Positions 36,365-46,030 of a stretch of 64,000 nucleotides of DNA are shown here, piece after piece. The notes under the pieces are model-generated. The model saw nothing but the letters and a program-made list of their open reading frames with translations. It searched no databases and had not been told where the DNA came from. Source of the DNA: CAVXJN01 sp963762165. GTDB taxonomy: Bacteria; Pseudomonadota; Gammaproteobacteria; JASBUN01. The DNA lies in assembly GCA_963762165.1 (NCBI GenBank), contig CAVXJN010000004.1:1-64000 (forward strand), read 5' to 3'. Made by a program: the position numbers and the translations under genes. The number at the start of each line of letters is the position of its first letter. Position 1 is the stretch's first letter.

Positions 36365-38044
36365 GTGGGTACACTAAATCGTTCCGCACCGGGCGGGCCC
36401 GGAATCCCGGCGCACTGGACGTCCAGCGCTAAAACCGGTGTTGGCACCGCCCTCAGCAACAGCCACGTTTGGTTCACGCTGAGCCACGGAATCTTCAACG
36501 AGATTTATTATCCTCGCATTGGCCAGGCCTGCGTCCGTGATATGGGCCTGATCGTCTCGGACGGCGCGGATTTCTTCTCCGAGGAGAAACGTGACGCCGA
36601 CTCCGAAGTTCACTGGTTGACCGAGGGCGTGCCGGGATTCCGGTTGGTCAACACCTGCCGTGATGGCCGCTACCGCATCGATAAGCAGATTGTGAGCGAT
36701 CCCCATCGGGACACGGTGATGCTACAGGTGCAGTTCGTCGCGCAGCAAGGCGCACTCTCCGATTATCATCTTCATGTTCTGCTCGCGCCGCACCTGGGGA
36801 ATCACGGCGGCGGCAATACCGCCTGGGTGGACGAATTCGAGGGCACGCTGCTGCTGTTTGCGCAGCGCAACGGCTACGCCTTGGCGCTGGCATGCTCCGT
36901 TCTGTGGACGAAGCGCTCAGTCGGCTACGTCGGTTCATCGGATGGCCGGCAGGACTTGAAAAAGCACAAACAGATGACTTGGGAATGCACGCGGGCCGAG
37001 GATGGCAATGTGGCGCTGACGGGTGAGATCGAACTTTTCAAATCGCAGGGAGATTTCGTACTGGCGCTCGGTTTTGGCAACGACCCGGAAGCAGCGGCCC
37101 GCAATGCCATCGCCAGCCTGCGCGACGGTTTTGACAAGGCCAAGCACGACTATCTCGCCGGTTGGCAGGAATGGACGAAGGCACATGCGTCACTGAAGAA
37201 GGGCGGACTCAGTCCGGGCGATCTTTCACAGGTCAGTCTCGCCGTCCTGCGCACTCATGAGTCCAAGACGGCACCCGGCGCTCTCATCGCCAGCCTCTCC
37301 ATCCCGTGGGGATTCAGCAAGGGGGACGAGGATCTGGGCGGCTACCATCGGGTCTGGTCGCGCGACATGGTGGAAACCGCCGGTGGCTTGCTCGCTGCTG
37401 GCGCGCACGAAGATGCACGCCGTGTACTCTCGTATTTGCAGACCACTCAGCAGCCGGACGGACACTGGTCGCAGAACATGTGGCTGGATGGCTCATCCTA
37501 TTGGAATGGCATCCAAATGGACGAGACGGCTTTGCCTATTCTCCTGGTGGACCTGGCTCATCGCGAACAGGCATTGGCCGAGGCTGATGTGGCCCAGTTC
37601 TGGCCGATGGTCAAGAAAGCCGCGGGTTATCTGGTCCGCAACGGCCCGCTGAGCCCCCAGGATCGCTGGGAGGAGGATCCTGGCTATTCGCCGTTCACGG
37701 TCGCGGCGGAAATCGCCGCACTCCTGGCGGCGGCAGATTTAGCCGATTTGAATCACGAAGCCTCCATTGCAAGCTACCTGCGCGAGATCGCCGATGTTTG
37801 GCACACCTCCATCGATCGCTGGATGTACGTGTCCGGCACGGACTGGTGCCGCAAGTTTAAAGTCGCAGGGTATTACGTTCGGATCGCCCCGCTGGAAACC
37901 GCGGGAGGCGTGTCGCGTTTTCAGAATGAGAAGAGCGGCCAAGATTACCCCGAGGTTTCCCGATATGAGGGTATGCAGCTCCGCTCATTAGCGGGAGCGA
38001 CCGGAGCGGATTGTGTTCGCAAGCAGGTAAGGATAGGCGCATGA
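36365..38044 (+). CDS. GH15 glucoamylase (glucan 1,4-alpha-glucosidase), C-terminally truncated
   Basis: Releases glucose from alpha-glucans. It has 559 residues from GTG 36365; bacterial relatives run to about 790 or more. Seen: the N-terminal beta-sandwich domain (GPGIPAHWTSSAKTGVGTALS), then the (alpha/alpha)6 barrel with GGYHRVWSRDMVETAGGLL, NMWLDGSSYWNGIQMDE and the catalytic-acid region DRWEEDPGYSPFT (about 435-450). Similarity stops after YYVRIAP. The remaining 45 residues look unrelated, so the catalytic base and barrel end are missing. Probably inactive. A permease fragment follows immediately. Confidence 0.85.
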   Translation: MGTLNRSAPGGPGIPAHWTSSAKTGVGTALSNSHVWFTLSHGIFNEIYYPRIGQACVRDMGLIVSDGADFFSEEKRDADSEVHWLTEGVPGFRLVNTCRDGRYRIDKQIVSDPHRDTVMLQVQFVAQQGALSDYHLHVLLAPHLGNHGGGNTAWVDEFEGTLLLFAQRNGYALALACSVLWTKRSVGYVGSSDGRQDLKKHKQMTWECTRAEDGNVALTGEIELFKSQGDFVLALGFGNDPEAAARNAIASLRDGFDKAKHDYLAGWQEWTKAHASLKKGGLSPGDLSQVSLAVLRTHESKTAPGALIASLSIPWGFSKGDEDLGGYHRVWSRDMVETAGGLLAAGAHEDARRVLSYLQTTQQPDGHWSQNMWLDGSSYWNGIQMDETALPILLVDLAHREQALAEADVAQFWPMVKKAAGYLVRNGPLSPQDRWEEDPGYSPFTVAAEIAALLAAADLADLNHEASIASYLREIADVWHTSIDRWMYVSGTDWCRKFKVAGYYVRIAPLETAGGVSRFQNEKSGQDYPEVSRYEGMQLRSLAGATGADCVRKQVRIGA

Positions 38045-38168
38045 ACGAAGCAGCCGTCGGCAAGATGGGCTTGTGGCGGTGGTTTCCCTTGGGGTCGGAG
38101 GCATGGTCGGTGGAGGGATCTTTGCGGTGCTGGGACTAGCGGTGCAACTGGCGAATGGCGGTACCTTA
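38041..38168 (+). pseudogene. N-terminal fragment of an APC-family amino-acid permease
   Basis: The ATG at 38041 overlaps the GH15 stop. After KMGL one frame change gives VAVVSLGVGGMVGGGIFAVL and then GLAVQLANGGT, the first membrane helix typical of APC amino-acid permeases. The remainder of the roughly 430-residue protein is absent. A remnant produced by deletion. Confidence 0.7.
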
Positions 38169-38223
38169 TCCATGATTCTCTCAACCTGCCGGCGTTGTAA
38201 GAATCCACTTAGGGAGGTCAGAT

Positions 38224-38808
38224 ATGTTTGAGTTGCGTATACATGGTCGTGGCGGCCAGGGCGTTGTGACGGCAGCGGAGATGTTTTCTGTCGCGGCTTT
38301 TGCCGAAGGGCGTAATGCCCAGGCCTTCCCCAGTTTTGGTTCCGAGCGGATGGGCGCGCCAGTGGTGTCATTCTGCCGCGTCGCCGACAGGGAGATTCGT
38401 CTGCGTGAACCAATCATGGAACCCGATGCCATCATTATCCAGGACATCACACTGCTGCATCAGGTCGATGTGTTTGCCGGGCTGAAGAAGGACGGCTATA
38501 TCCTGCTCAACACCGGCCGCAGCTTCGAAGAACTGGGGTTAAGTGATCTGGTCAGCGGCAGACCACGCGAACGGCTATGCACTTTGTCAGCCACTGAGAT
38601 CGCGCTTAAACATATCGACCGTCCTATACCCAATGCGCCCCTGATCGCAGGTATTGCCGCGTTCTCCGGGCTGCTACGCCTGGAGTCGGTGATCAAGGCA
38701 ATCGCGGAAAAATTTTCCGGCAAGGTTGCGCATGGCAACATCGCTGCTGCCACCGAAGCCTACAACCTGATAAAAACCCAAACCGAGGAGGTTTCCACAC
38801 ATGCTTAA
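38224..38808 (+). CDS. porG: Pyruvate/2-oxoacid:ferredoxin oxidoreductase, gamma subunit
   Basis: Small subunit of the CoA-dependent oxidative decarboxylase. It has 194 residues, starting MFELRIHGRGGQGVVTAAEM, the conserved gamma N-terminus, with AQAFPSFGSERMGAPVVSF (about 32-50). Start ATG 38224 follows AGGGAGG. Its end overlaps porA by 8 bases. First gene of a porG-porA-porB-oxidoreductase set; 2-oxoacid preference cannot be fixed from sequence. Confidence 0.93.
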   Translation: MFELRIHGRGGQGVVTAAEMFSVAAFAEGRNAQAFPSFGSERMGAPVVSFCRVADREIRLREPIMEPDAIIIQDITLLHQVDVFAGLKKDGYILLNTGRSFEELGLSDLVSGRPRERLCTLSATEIALKHIDRPIPNAPLIAGIAAFSGLLRLESVIKAIAEKFSGKVAHGNIAAATEAYNLIKTQTEEVSTHA

Positions 38809-40054
38809 GCAAATCGAGGGTTCCCGCGCCGTCGCCGAAGCCGTTGCGATGTGCCGCCCCGAGGTGGTCTGTGCCTACCCAATCACCCCGCAGACGCACA
38901 TCGTCGAGGCAATCGGGGAAATGGTGAAGAGTGGCGAACTGACCAAGTGCGAGTTCATCAATGTGGAGAGCGAATTCGCCGCGATGTCGGTTTCGATCGG
39001 CGCATCCGCTACCGGCGCGCGCGCTTATACGGCGACCGCCAGCCAAGGCTTGCTGTTCATGTCCGAAGCGGTCTACAACGCGTCCGGTCTTGGTCTGCCC
39101 ATCGTGATGACGGTGGCAAACCGCGCCGTCGGCGCACCAATCAATATCTGGAACGACCATTCCGATGCGATGTCGCAGCGCGATTCCGGATGGATGCAAC
39201 TGTTCGCGGAAAACAACCAGGAAGCGCTGGATCTGCACATCCAGGCATTCAGGTTGGCCGAAGAATTGTCATTGCCGGTGATGGTGTGCATGGACGGATT
39301 CATACTCACCCATGCCTACGAGCAGGTGGACCTGCCGACACCGCAACAGGTCGATGCCTATCTGCCGCCATTCGAACCACGCCAGGTGCTGGACCCACGC
39401 GAACCGGTTTCTATCGGCGCAATGGTCGGGCCGGAAGCCTTCATGGAAGTGCGCTACCTGGCCCATGCCAGGCAAATGCAGGCGCTGGAGCGCATCCCGC
39501 AACTGGCGGCTGAATTCAAGCAGGCGTTCGGGCGCGATACCTGCGGGCTGCTCCACACCTACCGTGCCGAGGATGCCGATACCATGGTGGTGGCAATGGG
39601 CTCGGTGCTGGGCACCATCAAAGACACCATCGACGAGATGCGCGATGACGGCCACAGGATAGGCGTGCTGGGCATCACCAGTTTTCGCCCCTTTCCGATG
39701 GATGGGGTGCGCACCGCACTGGAAAATGCCAAACGTGTGGTGGTACTGGAGAAAGGTCTTGCGGTAGGCATCGGCGGGATACTATCCACCGATGTGCGCA
39801 TGGCTATGTCCCATCTGCCCGCGCCCGTCTATACGGTGGTGGCCGGACTGGGCGGTCGCGCAATCACGCGCAAATCGCTGCACAAGTTATTTCGCGAAGC
39901 GGGACAGGATGCACTGAAAGCACTGACCTTTCTTGATCTGGACTGGGATGTGGTCAACAAACAGTTGGCGCACGAACGCGCAGTCCGCCGCTCCGGTCCT
40001 GCTGCGGAAAATATACTGCGCGACATCGGCACGGTCGCTTCGAAGATCGCATAA
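38801..40054 (+). CDS. porA: Pyruvate/2-oxoacid:ferredoxin oxidoreductase, alpha subunit
   Basis: Alpha subunit of 417 residues. Seen: GSRAVAEAVAMCRPEVVCAYPITPQT (binding face for TPP, about 6-31), ESEFAAMSVSIGASATGARA, and the C-terminal transketolase-C-like domain with RPFPMDGVRTAL and the GLGGRAITRKSL end. It overlaps porG; porB follows after a 136-base gap containing inverted repeats. Confidence 0.94.
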   Translation: MLKQIEGSRAVAEAVAMCRPEVVCAYPITPQTHIVEAIGEMVKSGELTKCEFINVESEFAAMSVSIGASATGARAYTATASQGLLFMSEAVYNASGLGLPIVMTVANRAVGAPINIWNDHSDAMSQRDSGWMQLFAENNQEALDLHIQAFRLAEELSLPVMVCMDGFILTHAYEQVDLPTPQQVDAYLPPFEPRQVLDPREPVSIGAMVGPEAFMEVRYLAHARQMQALERIPQLAAEFKQAFGRDTCGLLHTYRAEDADTMVVAMGSVLGTIKDTIDEMRDDGHRIGVLGITSFRPFPMDGVRTALENAKRVVVLEKGLAVGIGGILSTDVRMAMSHLPAPVYTVVAGLGGRAITRKSLHKLFREAGQDALKALTFLDLDWDVVNKQLAHERAVRRSGPAAENILRDIGTVASKIA

Positions 40055-40067
40055 AGCGATTCTTCAG

Positions 40068-40140
40068 GTCGGGTTAGCGTTTTTTGCGTAACCCGACATT
40101 GATGCACGGATGGTTGACGGGTTACGCGCTGAAGCCGCAA
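40068..40140 (+). repeat. Nested inverted repeats between porA and porB
   Basis: GTCGGGTTA (40068-40076) and TAACCCGAC (40089-40097) are perfect 9-base arms around GCG-TTTTTT-GCG. A second weaker pair (ACGGGTT / AACCCGA) follows within 45 bases. It looks like a dispersed palindromic repeat. Because of the T6 run in the loop it is not a normal terminator. Confidence 0.65.
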
Positions 40141-40190
40141 ACCCGATTTGCATTCGACAGGGATAGAACGAATTCATAGAGGATATCGAT

Positions 40191-41195
40191 ATGCCATTCC
40201 AGGCCGTCAAGTTCTACCAGACCGGTACATTCACTGTCGGCAACCGCCTGCTGAATGCCGAGGACCGCAGCGTCCAGTCGCATCAGGATCGCAGCAACGC
40301 GATCAACTCGGGACACCGCGCCTGCCAGGGCTGCGGCGAGGCGCTGGGTGCGCGCTATGCGCTGGATGCAGCGCTGGAGGCGACCAACTCGCAGCTGATC
40401 GCGGCGAATGCCACCGGCTGCCTGGAGGTCTTTTCGACTCCCTATCCGGAAACCTCATGGCAGCTGCCATGGATGCACTCGGTATTCGGCAATGCCGCAG
40501 CAGTCGCCACCGGCATCGCGGCGGCGCTGAGGGTGAAGGGACGCAGTGAGGTGCGGGTGATCGCACAGGGCGGCGATGGCGGCACCACCGACATCGGCTT
40601 CGGTTGCCTGTCCGGTATGTTCGAGCGCAATGACGATGTGCTGTACATCTGTTACGACAACGAGGCGTACATGAATACCGGCGTACAACGCTCGTCCGCC
40701 ACGCCTCCTGCGGCGCGCACCGCAACCACGATGCCGGTGGGTCCGGATCCCGGCAATGTCTTCGGGCAGGGCAAGTTTGTTCCCGCGATCGCGATGGCGC
40801 ACGAGATTCCCTACGTGGCCACGGCCACGGTCGCCGATCTGCACGACCTCGAAGCCAAGGTGAAGCGCGCGATGGAATTTCACGGCGCGCGCTATATCCA
40901 CATCTTCGTGCCCTGCCCGCTGGGCTGGGGAACGGCCTCGCACGACACCATCCGCATCGCGCGGCTGGCGCACGAGACCGGCCTGTTCCCGATATTCGAG
41001 GCCGAGCACGGCGTGCAAGTGAGCGCGTTGCCAATACGCAAACAGCTGCCAGTCGAGGAATACCTGAAACCGCAAAAACGCTTTGCCCACCTGTTCGGCG
41101 CCAAACCGAGACCGGACATCATCGCGCGCATCCAAGAGCGTGCCGACCGCAACATCCGCAGGTACGGTCTGGTTGAACAACAGGAGGTTTTATAA
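40191..41195 (+). CDS. porB: Pyruvate/2-oxoacid:ferredoxin oxidoreductase, beta subunit
   Basis: TPP-binding beta subunit of 334 residues. Seen: the iron-sulfur cysteine motif HRACQGCGEALGAR (about 42-55), the TPP motif QGGDGGTTDIGFGCLSGMFERNDD (GDGG...N type, about 125-148), and YDNEAYMNTGVQRS. It ends immediately before the ATG of the GltD-like partner gene. Confidence 0.94.
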   Translation: MPFQAVKFYQTGTFTVGNRLLNAEDRSVQSHQDRSNAINSGHRACQGCGEALGARYALDAALEATNSQLIAANATGCLEVFSTPYPETSWQLPWMHSVFGNAAAVATGIAAALRVKGRSEVRVIAQGGDGGTTDIGFGCLSGMFERNDDVLYICYDNEAYMNTGVQRSSATPPAARTATTMPVGPDPGNVFGQGKFVPAIAMAHEIPYVATATVADLHDLEAKVKRAMEFHGARYIHIFVPCPLGWGTASHDTIRIARLAHETGLFPIFEAEHGVQVSALPIRKQLPVEEYLKPQKRFAHLFGAKPRPDIIARIQERADRNIRRYGLVEQQEVL

Positions 41196-42822
41196 ATGGA
41201 CAGGCCTTTTGCAATAACACTCGACCCCGGCTCCTCGCTGGCCAATCACACCGGCTCGTGGCGCACCGATGAAGCCGGTCTATCTGGACAGACTGCCGCC
41301 CTGCAACGCGGGCTGTCCCGCCGGAGAGAACATCCAGGGTTGGTTGTTTCATGCCGAATCGGGTGACTATGAACAAGCCTGGCGCGTGCTGACCTTGGAC
41401 AACCCGCTGCCCGCCATCATGGGGCGGGTCTGCTATCACCCCTGCGAAAGCGCATGCAATCGCGGCCAACTGGACAGCGTAGTCGGCATCAACTCGGTGG
41501 AGCGATTTCTCGGTGACGAGGCGATCAGGCGCGACTGGAAATTCGATGCACCCGCCGCATCTTCCGGCAAGAAGGTGCTAGTGGTCGGCGCGGGACCGTC
41601 GGGATTATCCGCCGCCTATCACCTTGCGCGTCTCGGTCACCGCGTGGAGATACATGAAGCCGGCTCGCTGTCGGGCGGCATGATGCGCTTCGGTATCCCC
41701 AAGTACCGCCTGCCGCGCGAGGTGCTGGATGCCGAAGTGCAGCGCATCCTCGATCTCGGCGTGACGCTCAAACTCGACAGCAAGGTGGAGAACATGGAGG
41801 ACAGCATGCGTGCCGGCAGTTTCGACGCGGCCTTCCTCGCGGTCGGCGCGCACATAGGCAAGCGCGCATTCATTCCGGCAGGCGATGCGGCGCACATCAT
41901 GGATGCGGTCTCGATGCTGCACAGCATGGAAGGCGAAGACAAGCCGACGCTGGGCCGCCACGTGGTGGTGTATGGCGGCGGCAATACCGCGATCGATACG
42001 GCGCGCACCGCCAGGCGTTTGGGCGCAACCGATACCATCATCGTCTATCGCCGTACCCGCGAGAAGATGCCCGCGCATGATGCCGAGGTGGAAGAAGCGC
42101 TGCAGGAAGGCGTGATGATCAAATGGCTGTCCACGATCAAGCAAGCCGGCGAGCATGAACTCACGCTAGAAAAAATGAAGCTGGATGAAAAAGGCTTCCC
42201 GCAACCCACCGGCGAATTTGAAACCATCGCGGCGGATTCGCTGGTGCTGGCGCTTGGGCAGGATGTTGACCTGTCGCTGCTGCACGACGTGACCGGGCTG
42301 GAGATCAAGCACGGCACCGTACAGGTCGGCGGCAACATGATGACCGGGCACCCGGGGATCTTCGCGGGTGGCGACATGGTGCCTTCGGAGCGCACAGTCA
42401 CAACGGGCGTCGGGCACGGCAAGAAAGCCGCGCGCCACATCGACGCATGGCTGCGTGGTACAACATACGAATCCACCGCCAAACATGAGCTGGCCGATTT
42501 CAAACAGCTCAATACCTGGTATTACTCCGATGCCCCCAAAACAGTCCGCCCAATGCTAGATGCGATACGCCGCCAAACCAGCTTCGATGAGATACAGGGT
42601 GGGCTGGATGAAACGAATGCCTTGTTCGAGGCACGCCGTTGCCTGTCCTGTGGAAATTGTTTTGAGTGTGACAACTGCTACGGCGTATGTCCTGACAACG
42701 CGGTGATCAAACTCGGCCCGGGCAAGCGCTTCCAGTTCAACTACGACTACTGCAAGGGCTGCGGCATCTGCGTCTCGGAATGCCCGTGCGGGGCGATCAA
42801 GATGGTGCCGGAGGAGATTTGA
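41196..42822 (+). CDS. GltD-like FAD/NAD(P) oxidoreductase with C-terminal 2x[4Fe-4S] domain, frameshifted near the start
   Basis: Probable electron-transfer partner of the oxidoreductase. The first 24 codons (MDRPFAITLDPGSSLANHTG...) are in one frame. From about 41268 the next frame continues KPVYLDRLPPCNAGCPAGEN; one extra base explains this (541 residues if repaired). Seen afterwards: an N-terminal Cys-rich domain (CNAGC, CYHPCESACNRG), FAD fold GAGPSGLSAAYHLARLGH, a second dinucleotide fold GGGNTAIDTARTARRLGA, and a C-terminal ferredoxin domain with CLSCGNCFECDNCYGVCP and CKGCGICVSECPCG. It could take ferredoxin-level electrons to or from NAD(P). If the shift is real, ATG 41269 could give a 517-residue protein. 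Confidence 0.85.
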
Positions 42823-42898
42823 AAATTACCAATTAGGCGCTTCCACACCCGACAGGGCCACCATCGTTGCGGCAATACTCACGCAACCGAGCTCAAAT

Positions 42899-43258
42899 AT
42901 GAAGTTCGCTAACCCACGCATCCTGACGATCAATGGCAGCTCATCTAGCATCAAGTTTGCGCTGTTCGAGGCCGGAGACTCGCTGCGACGGATTCTGGAG
43001 GGCGGGATTGAGCGAATTGGACTGTCGGTGGCCAGCTTGCGGGTGAAAGTGTTGAACCCGGCGGACAACTTTTCACGGCCCGTGGCGGCAACCGATCACA
43101 CGGTGGCAGTGGCCGCGCTGATGGATTGGATCGAGGATCGCAGCGGGCGTGGCGCAGTGGCCGCCGTCGGGCATCGTGTGGTGCATGGCGGACCGAAGTA
43201 CCGCTTGCCGGCGCGTTTGCGCGACGGCATTGCTCGACTGCTGACTCCTTACTGGTAG
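42899..43258 (+). pseudogene. ackA: Acetate kinase, N-terminal fragment
   Basis: The 119-residue frame begins KFANPRILTINGSSSSIKFALFE, the phosphate-binding N-terminus of acetate kinase. It continues to VAAVGHRVVHGGPKY (about 85-99). The family should run to about 400 residues, but here a stop follows after 20 more residues of divergent sequence. The ATPase and second domains are missing. It lies next to phosphoketolase, the usual partner, so it is the decayed end of an xfp-ackA pair. Confidence 0.85.
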
Positions 43259-43303
43259 TTCGCGACTCATGTGTGGGTTAAGCCATCTGGAAAGGAATTG
43301 ATC

Positions 43304-45700
43304 ATGAAGAATGCAACGACTAAACCATTGTCCGATGAACTGCTCTCAAGAATTGACGCCTACTGGCGCGCCGCCAACTATCTGTCGGTCGGCCAGATTT
43401 ATCTCTACGATAATCCGCTGCTGAAGCGGCCGCTGACGCTCGACTGATGTGAAACATATGTTGCTGGGCCACTGGGGTACGACCCCCGGCCAGAACTTTA
43501 TCTACGCGCATCTGAACCGGGTCATCAAGAAATACGACCTCAGACATGATTTACGTCTCCGGACCCGGCCACGGCGGTCCCGGCGGTCGTCGCCAACACC
43601 TATCTTGAAGGCACCTACAGCGAGGTCTACCCCAACATCAGCCAGGATGAGGAAGGGCTGCGCAAGCTGTTTATCCAGTTCTCGTTTCCCGGCGGAATCC
43701 CCAGTCACGCCTCGCCGGAGTGCCCGGGTTCGATTCATGAGGGCGGCGAGCTGGGATATTCGCTCAGCCATTCATTCGGGGCGGTGTTCGACAATCCCGA
43801 CCTGATCGTTGCCTGCGTTGTGGGCGACGGAGAGGCGGAAACCGGACCCTTGGCGACCGCCTGGCAGTCCAACAAATTTCTCAACCCGATCACCGACGGC
43901 GCCGTATTGCCGATTCTGCACCTCAACGGCTACAAGATCAGCAACCCCACCAGTCTCGGCCCGCATCGAGCATGAGGAGCTGGAGCAATTTCTACGCGGC
44001 TGCGGTTGGACGCCCTACTTCGTGGAAGGTGACGATCCGGAAAAGATGCATCAACTCATGGCCGGACGCTTTGGAAACGGCCATCGAAGACATTCGGCAC
44101 ATTCAGAGCAATGCGCGCAAGCACAACGACACCGCGCGGCCGCGCTGGCCGACTGATTGTCCTCAAATCACCCAAGGGCTGGACCGGCCCGAAGATCGTC
44201 GATGGCCTGCAGGTCGAAGGCACCTTCCGTGCGCACCAGGTGCCGCTTCATCCGCGCAAGCCATCCCGAACACCTCAAGCAATTGGAAGACTGGCTCAAG
44301 AGCTACCGGCCGGAAGAACTCTTCGATGCGCAGGGCCGCCTGAAAACGGAACTGGCCGAATTGGTGCCCGAGGGTGAACGCCGCATGGGCGCGAATCCCC
44401 ACGCCAACGGCGGCATGCTGCTGCGCGATCTGCGCATGCCGGATTTTCGCGACTATGCAGCCGAGGTGCCGGCGCCGGGCGTACCCGGCATCGGCGATAC
44501 CCATGTGCTCGGGCCTTTCCTGCGCGACGTCGCGAAGCTGAATCAGGCGCAGCGCAATTTCCGGGTGTTCGGTCCGGACGAGACGCTCTCCAACGGCCTG
44601 GAGGCGCTGTTCGAAGTGACACAACGCCAATGGGACGCCGCGACCGTGCCGAATGACGAGTTTCTCGCGCCGGCGGGGCGCGTGATGGAAATGCTCAGCG
44701 AGCACCAGTGCGAAGGCTGGCTGGAGGGCTACCTGCTCACGGGTCGCCATGGACTGTTCAATTGCTATGAGGCGTTCATTCACATCATCGATTCGATGTT
44801 CAATCAGCACGCCAAGTGGCTGAAAGTCACCGCGCACCTGCCGTGGCGGCGCAAGATCGCCTCGCTGAATTACCTGCTGACCTCGCATGTCTGGCGCCAG
44901 GACCACAACGGTTTCACCCATCAGGATCCCGGCTTCATCGACCATGTGGTGAACAAGAAGGCCGAGGTGGTGCGGGTTTATTTTCCGCCGGACGCCAATT
45001 GCCTGCTGTCGGTGATGGACCACTGTCTGCGCAGCCGTCATTACGTCAATGTGGTGGTCGCGGGCAAGCACCCGGCGCCACAGTGGCTGACGATGGACGC
45101 CGCCGTCAAGCACTGCACTCAGGGCATCGGCATCTGGCAGTGGGCCAGCAACGACCAGGCGGTCGCACCCGATGTGGTCATGGCCTGCTGCGGCGACGTG
45201 CCCACACTGGAGACGCTGGCCGCCGTCTCCATCCTGCGCGAACATCTGCCGGAGTTGAAAATCCGCGTGGTCAACATCGTCGATCTGATGAAACTGCAGC
45301 CCCCCAGCGAGCATCCGCACGGCCTGAGCGACACGGATTTCGACGAACTCTTCACCCGGGATAAACCGGTGATCTTTGCCTACCATGCTTATCCGTGGCT
45401 GATCCACCGGCTGACTTATCGCCGCACCAATCACGACAACATCCACGTCCGCGGTTATAAGGAGGAGGGCACCATCACCACCCCCTTCGACATGACGGTG
45501 TTGAACGAGCTGGACCGCTTCCATCTGGTGATGGACGCATCGACCGTCTGCCGCAAACCGGCGACAAGGGGATTTATCTGAAGCAACAGCTCAAGGACAA
45601 ACTCATCGAACACCAGCAGTACATCAACACGCACGGCCAGGACATGCCGGAGATCCGCGAATGGCAGTGGGGCGTTCCTGCCCGATCGAAAACAGCGTAA
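43304..45700 (+). pseudogene. xfp: Phosphoketolase (xylulose-5-P/fructose-6-P), frame broken eight times
   Basis: TPP enzyme splitting xylulose-5-phosphate to acetyl-phosphate and glyceraldehyde-3-phosphate. The whole protein can be read (796 residues if repaired) from SRIDAYWRAANYLSVGQIYL through YVSGPGHGGPAVVANTYLEG, SHSFGAVFDNPDLIVACVVGDGEAE and the C-terminal HLVMDAIDRLPQTG. Reading it requires seven single-base insertions (near 43445, 43542, 43583, 43959, 44065, 44153, 44252) and one deletion (near 45538) to be undone. No internal nonsense substitution is needed. Either a genuine pseudogene or clustered sequence errors. The shifts sum to zero and return to the original frame. Confidence 0.9.
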
Positions 45701-46030
45701 TGCGCGTCCGCAATACGATTTGATTTGGCTCTTTCGGACAACGACTGAGCTCGAGGATCACAAGGTGAACACTCGAATCAGCGAAGGGAACCGTCGGAAA
45801 TATATCTTGTAATCTCGGGCGTTAGCCGAGCGGTCAAGCCCATCACCAGCGAACAGTAGCGCTGCGCAAGGCTCTCTCGACTCCGACGGCCAAGTCGGAA
45901 TGCGCTGCTTCCGGCAACGATTTGCGTATCCGCACTGTACGGATGCCGCCCTCACGAACTCGTGTCGCGTTGTCAAGACGGAGCATCGTCTATGGTGAAA
46001 ACCAACGCTGACCATGTCAAGCAGTAGTCC
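45701..46030. other. 330-base gap before the P-type ATPase
   Basis: No frame with family similarity. Around 45820-45845 a short stretch (GTTAGCCGAGCGGTCAAG) resembles a tRNA D-arm, but no anticodon or T-arm can be built around it. Nothing else was recognised. Confidence 0.35.

Noticed and set aside
45815..45850. tRNA-like D-arm (GTTAGCCGAGCGGTCAAG) upstream of the P-type ATPase
   Set aside because: No matching anticodon arm, T-arm or acceptor could be built around it.
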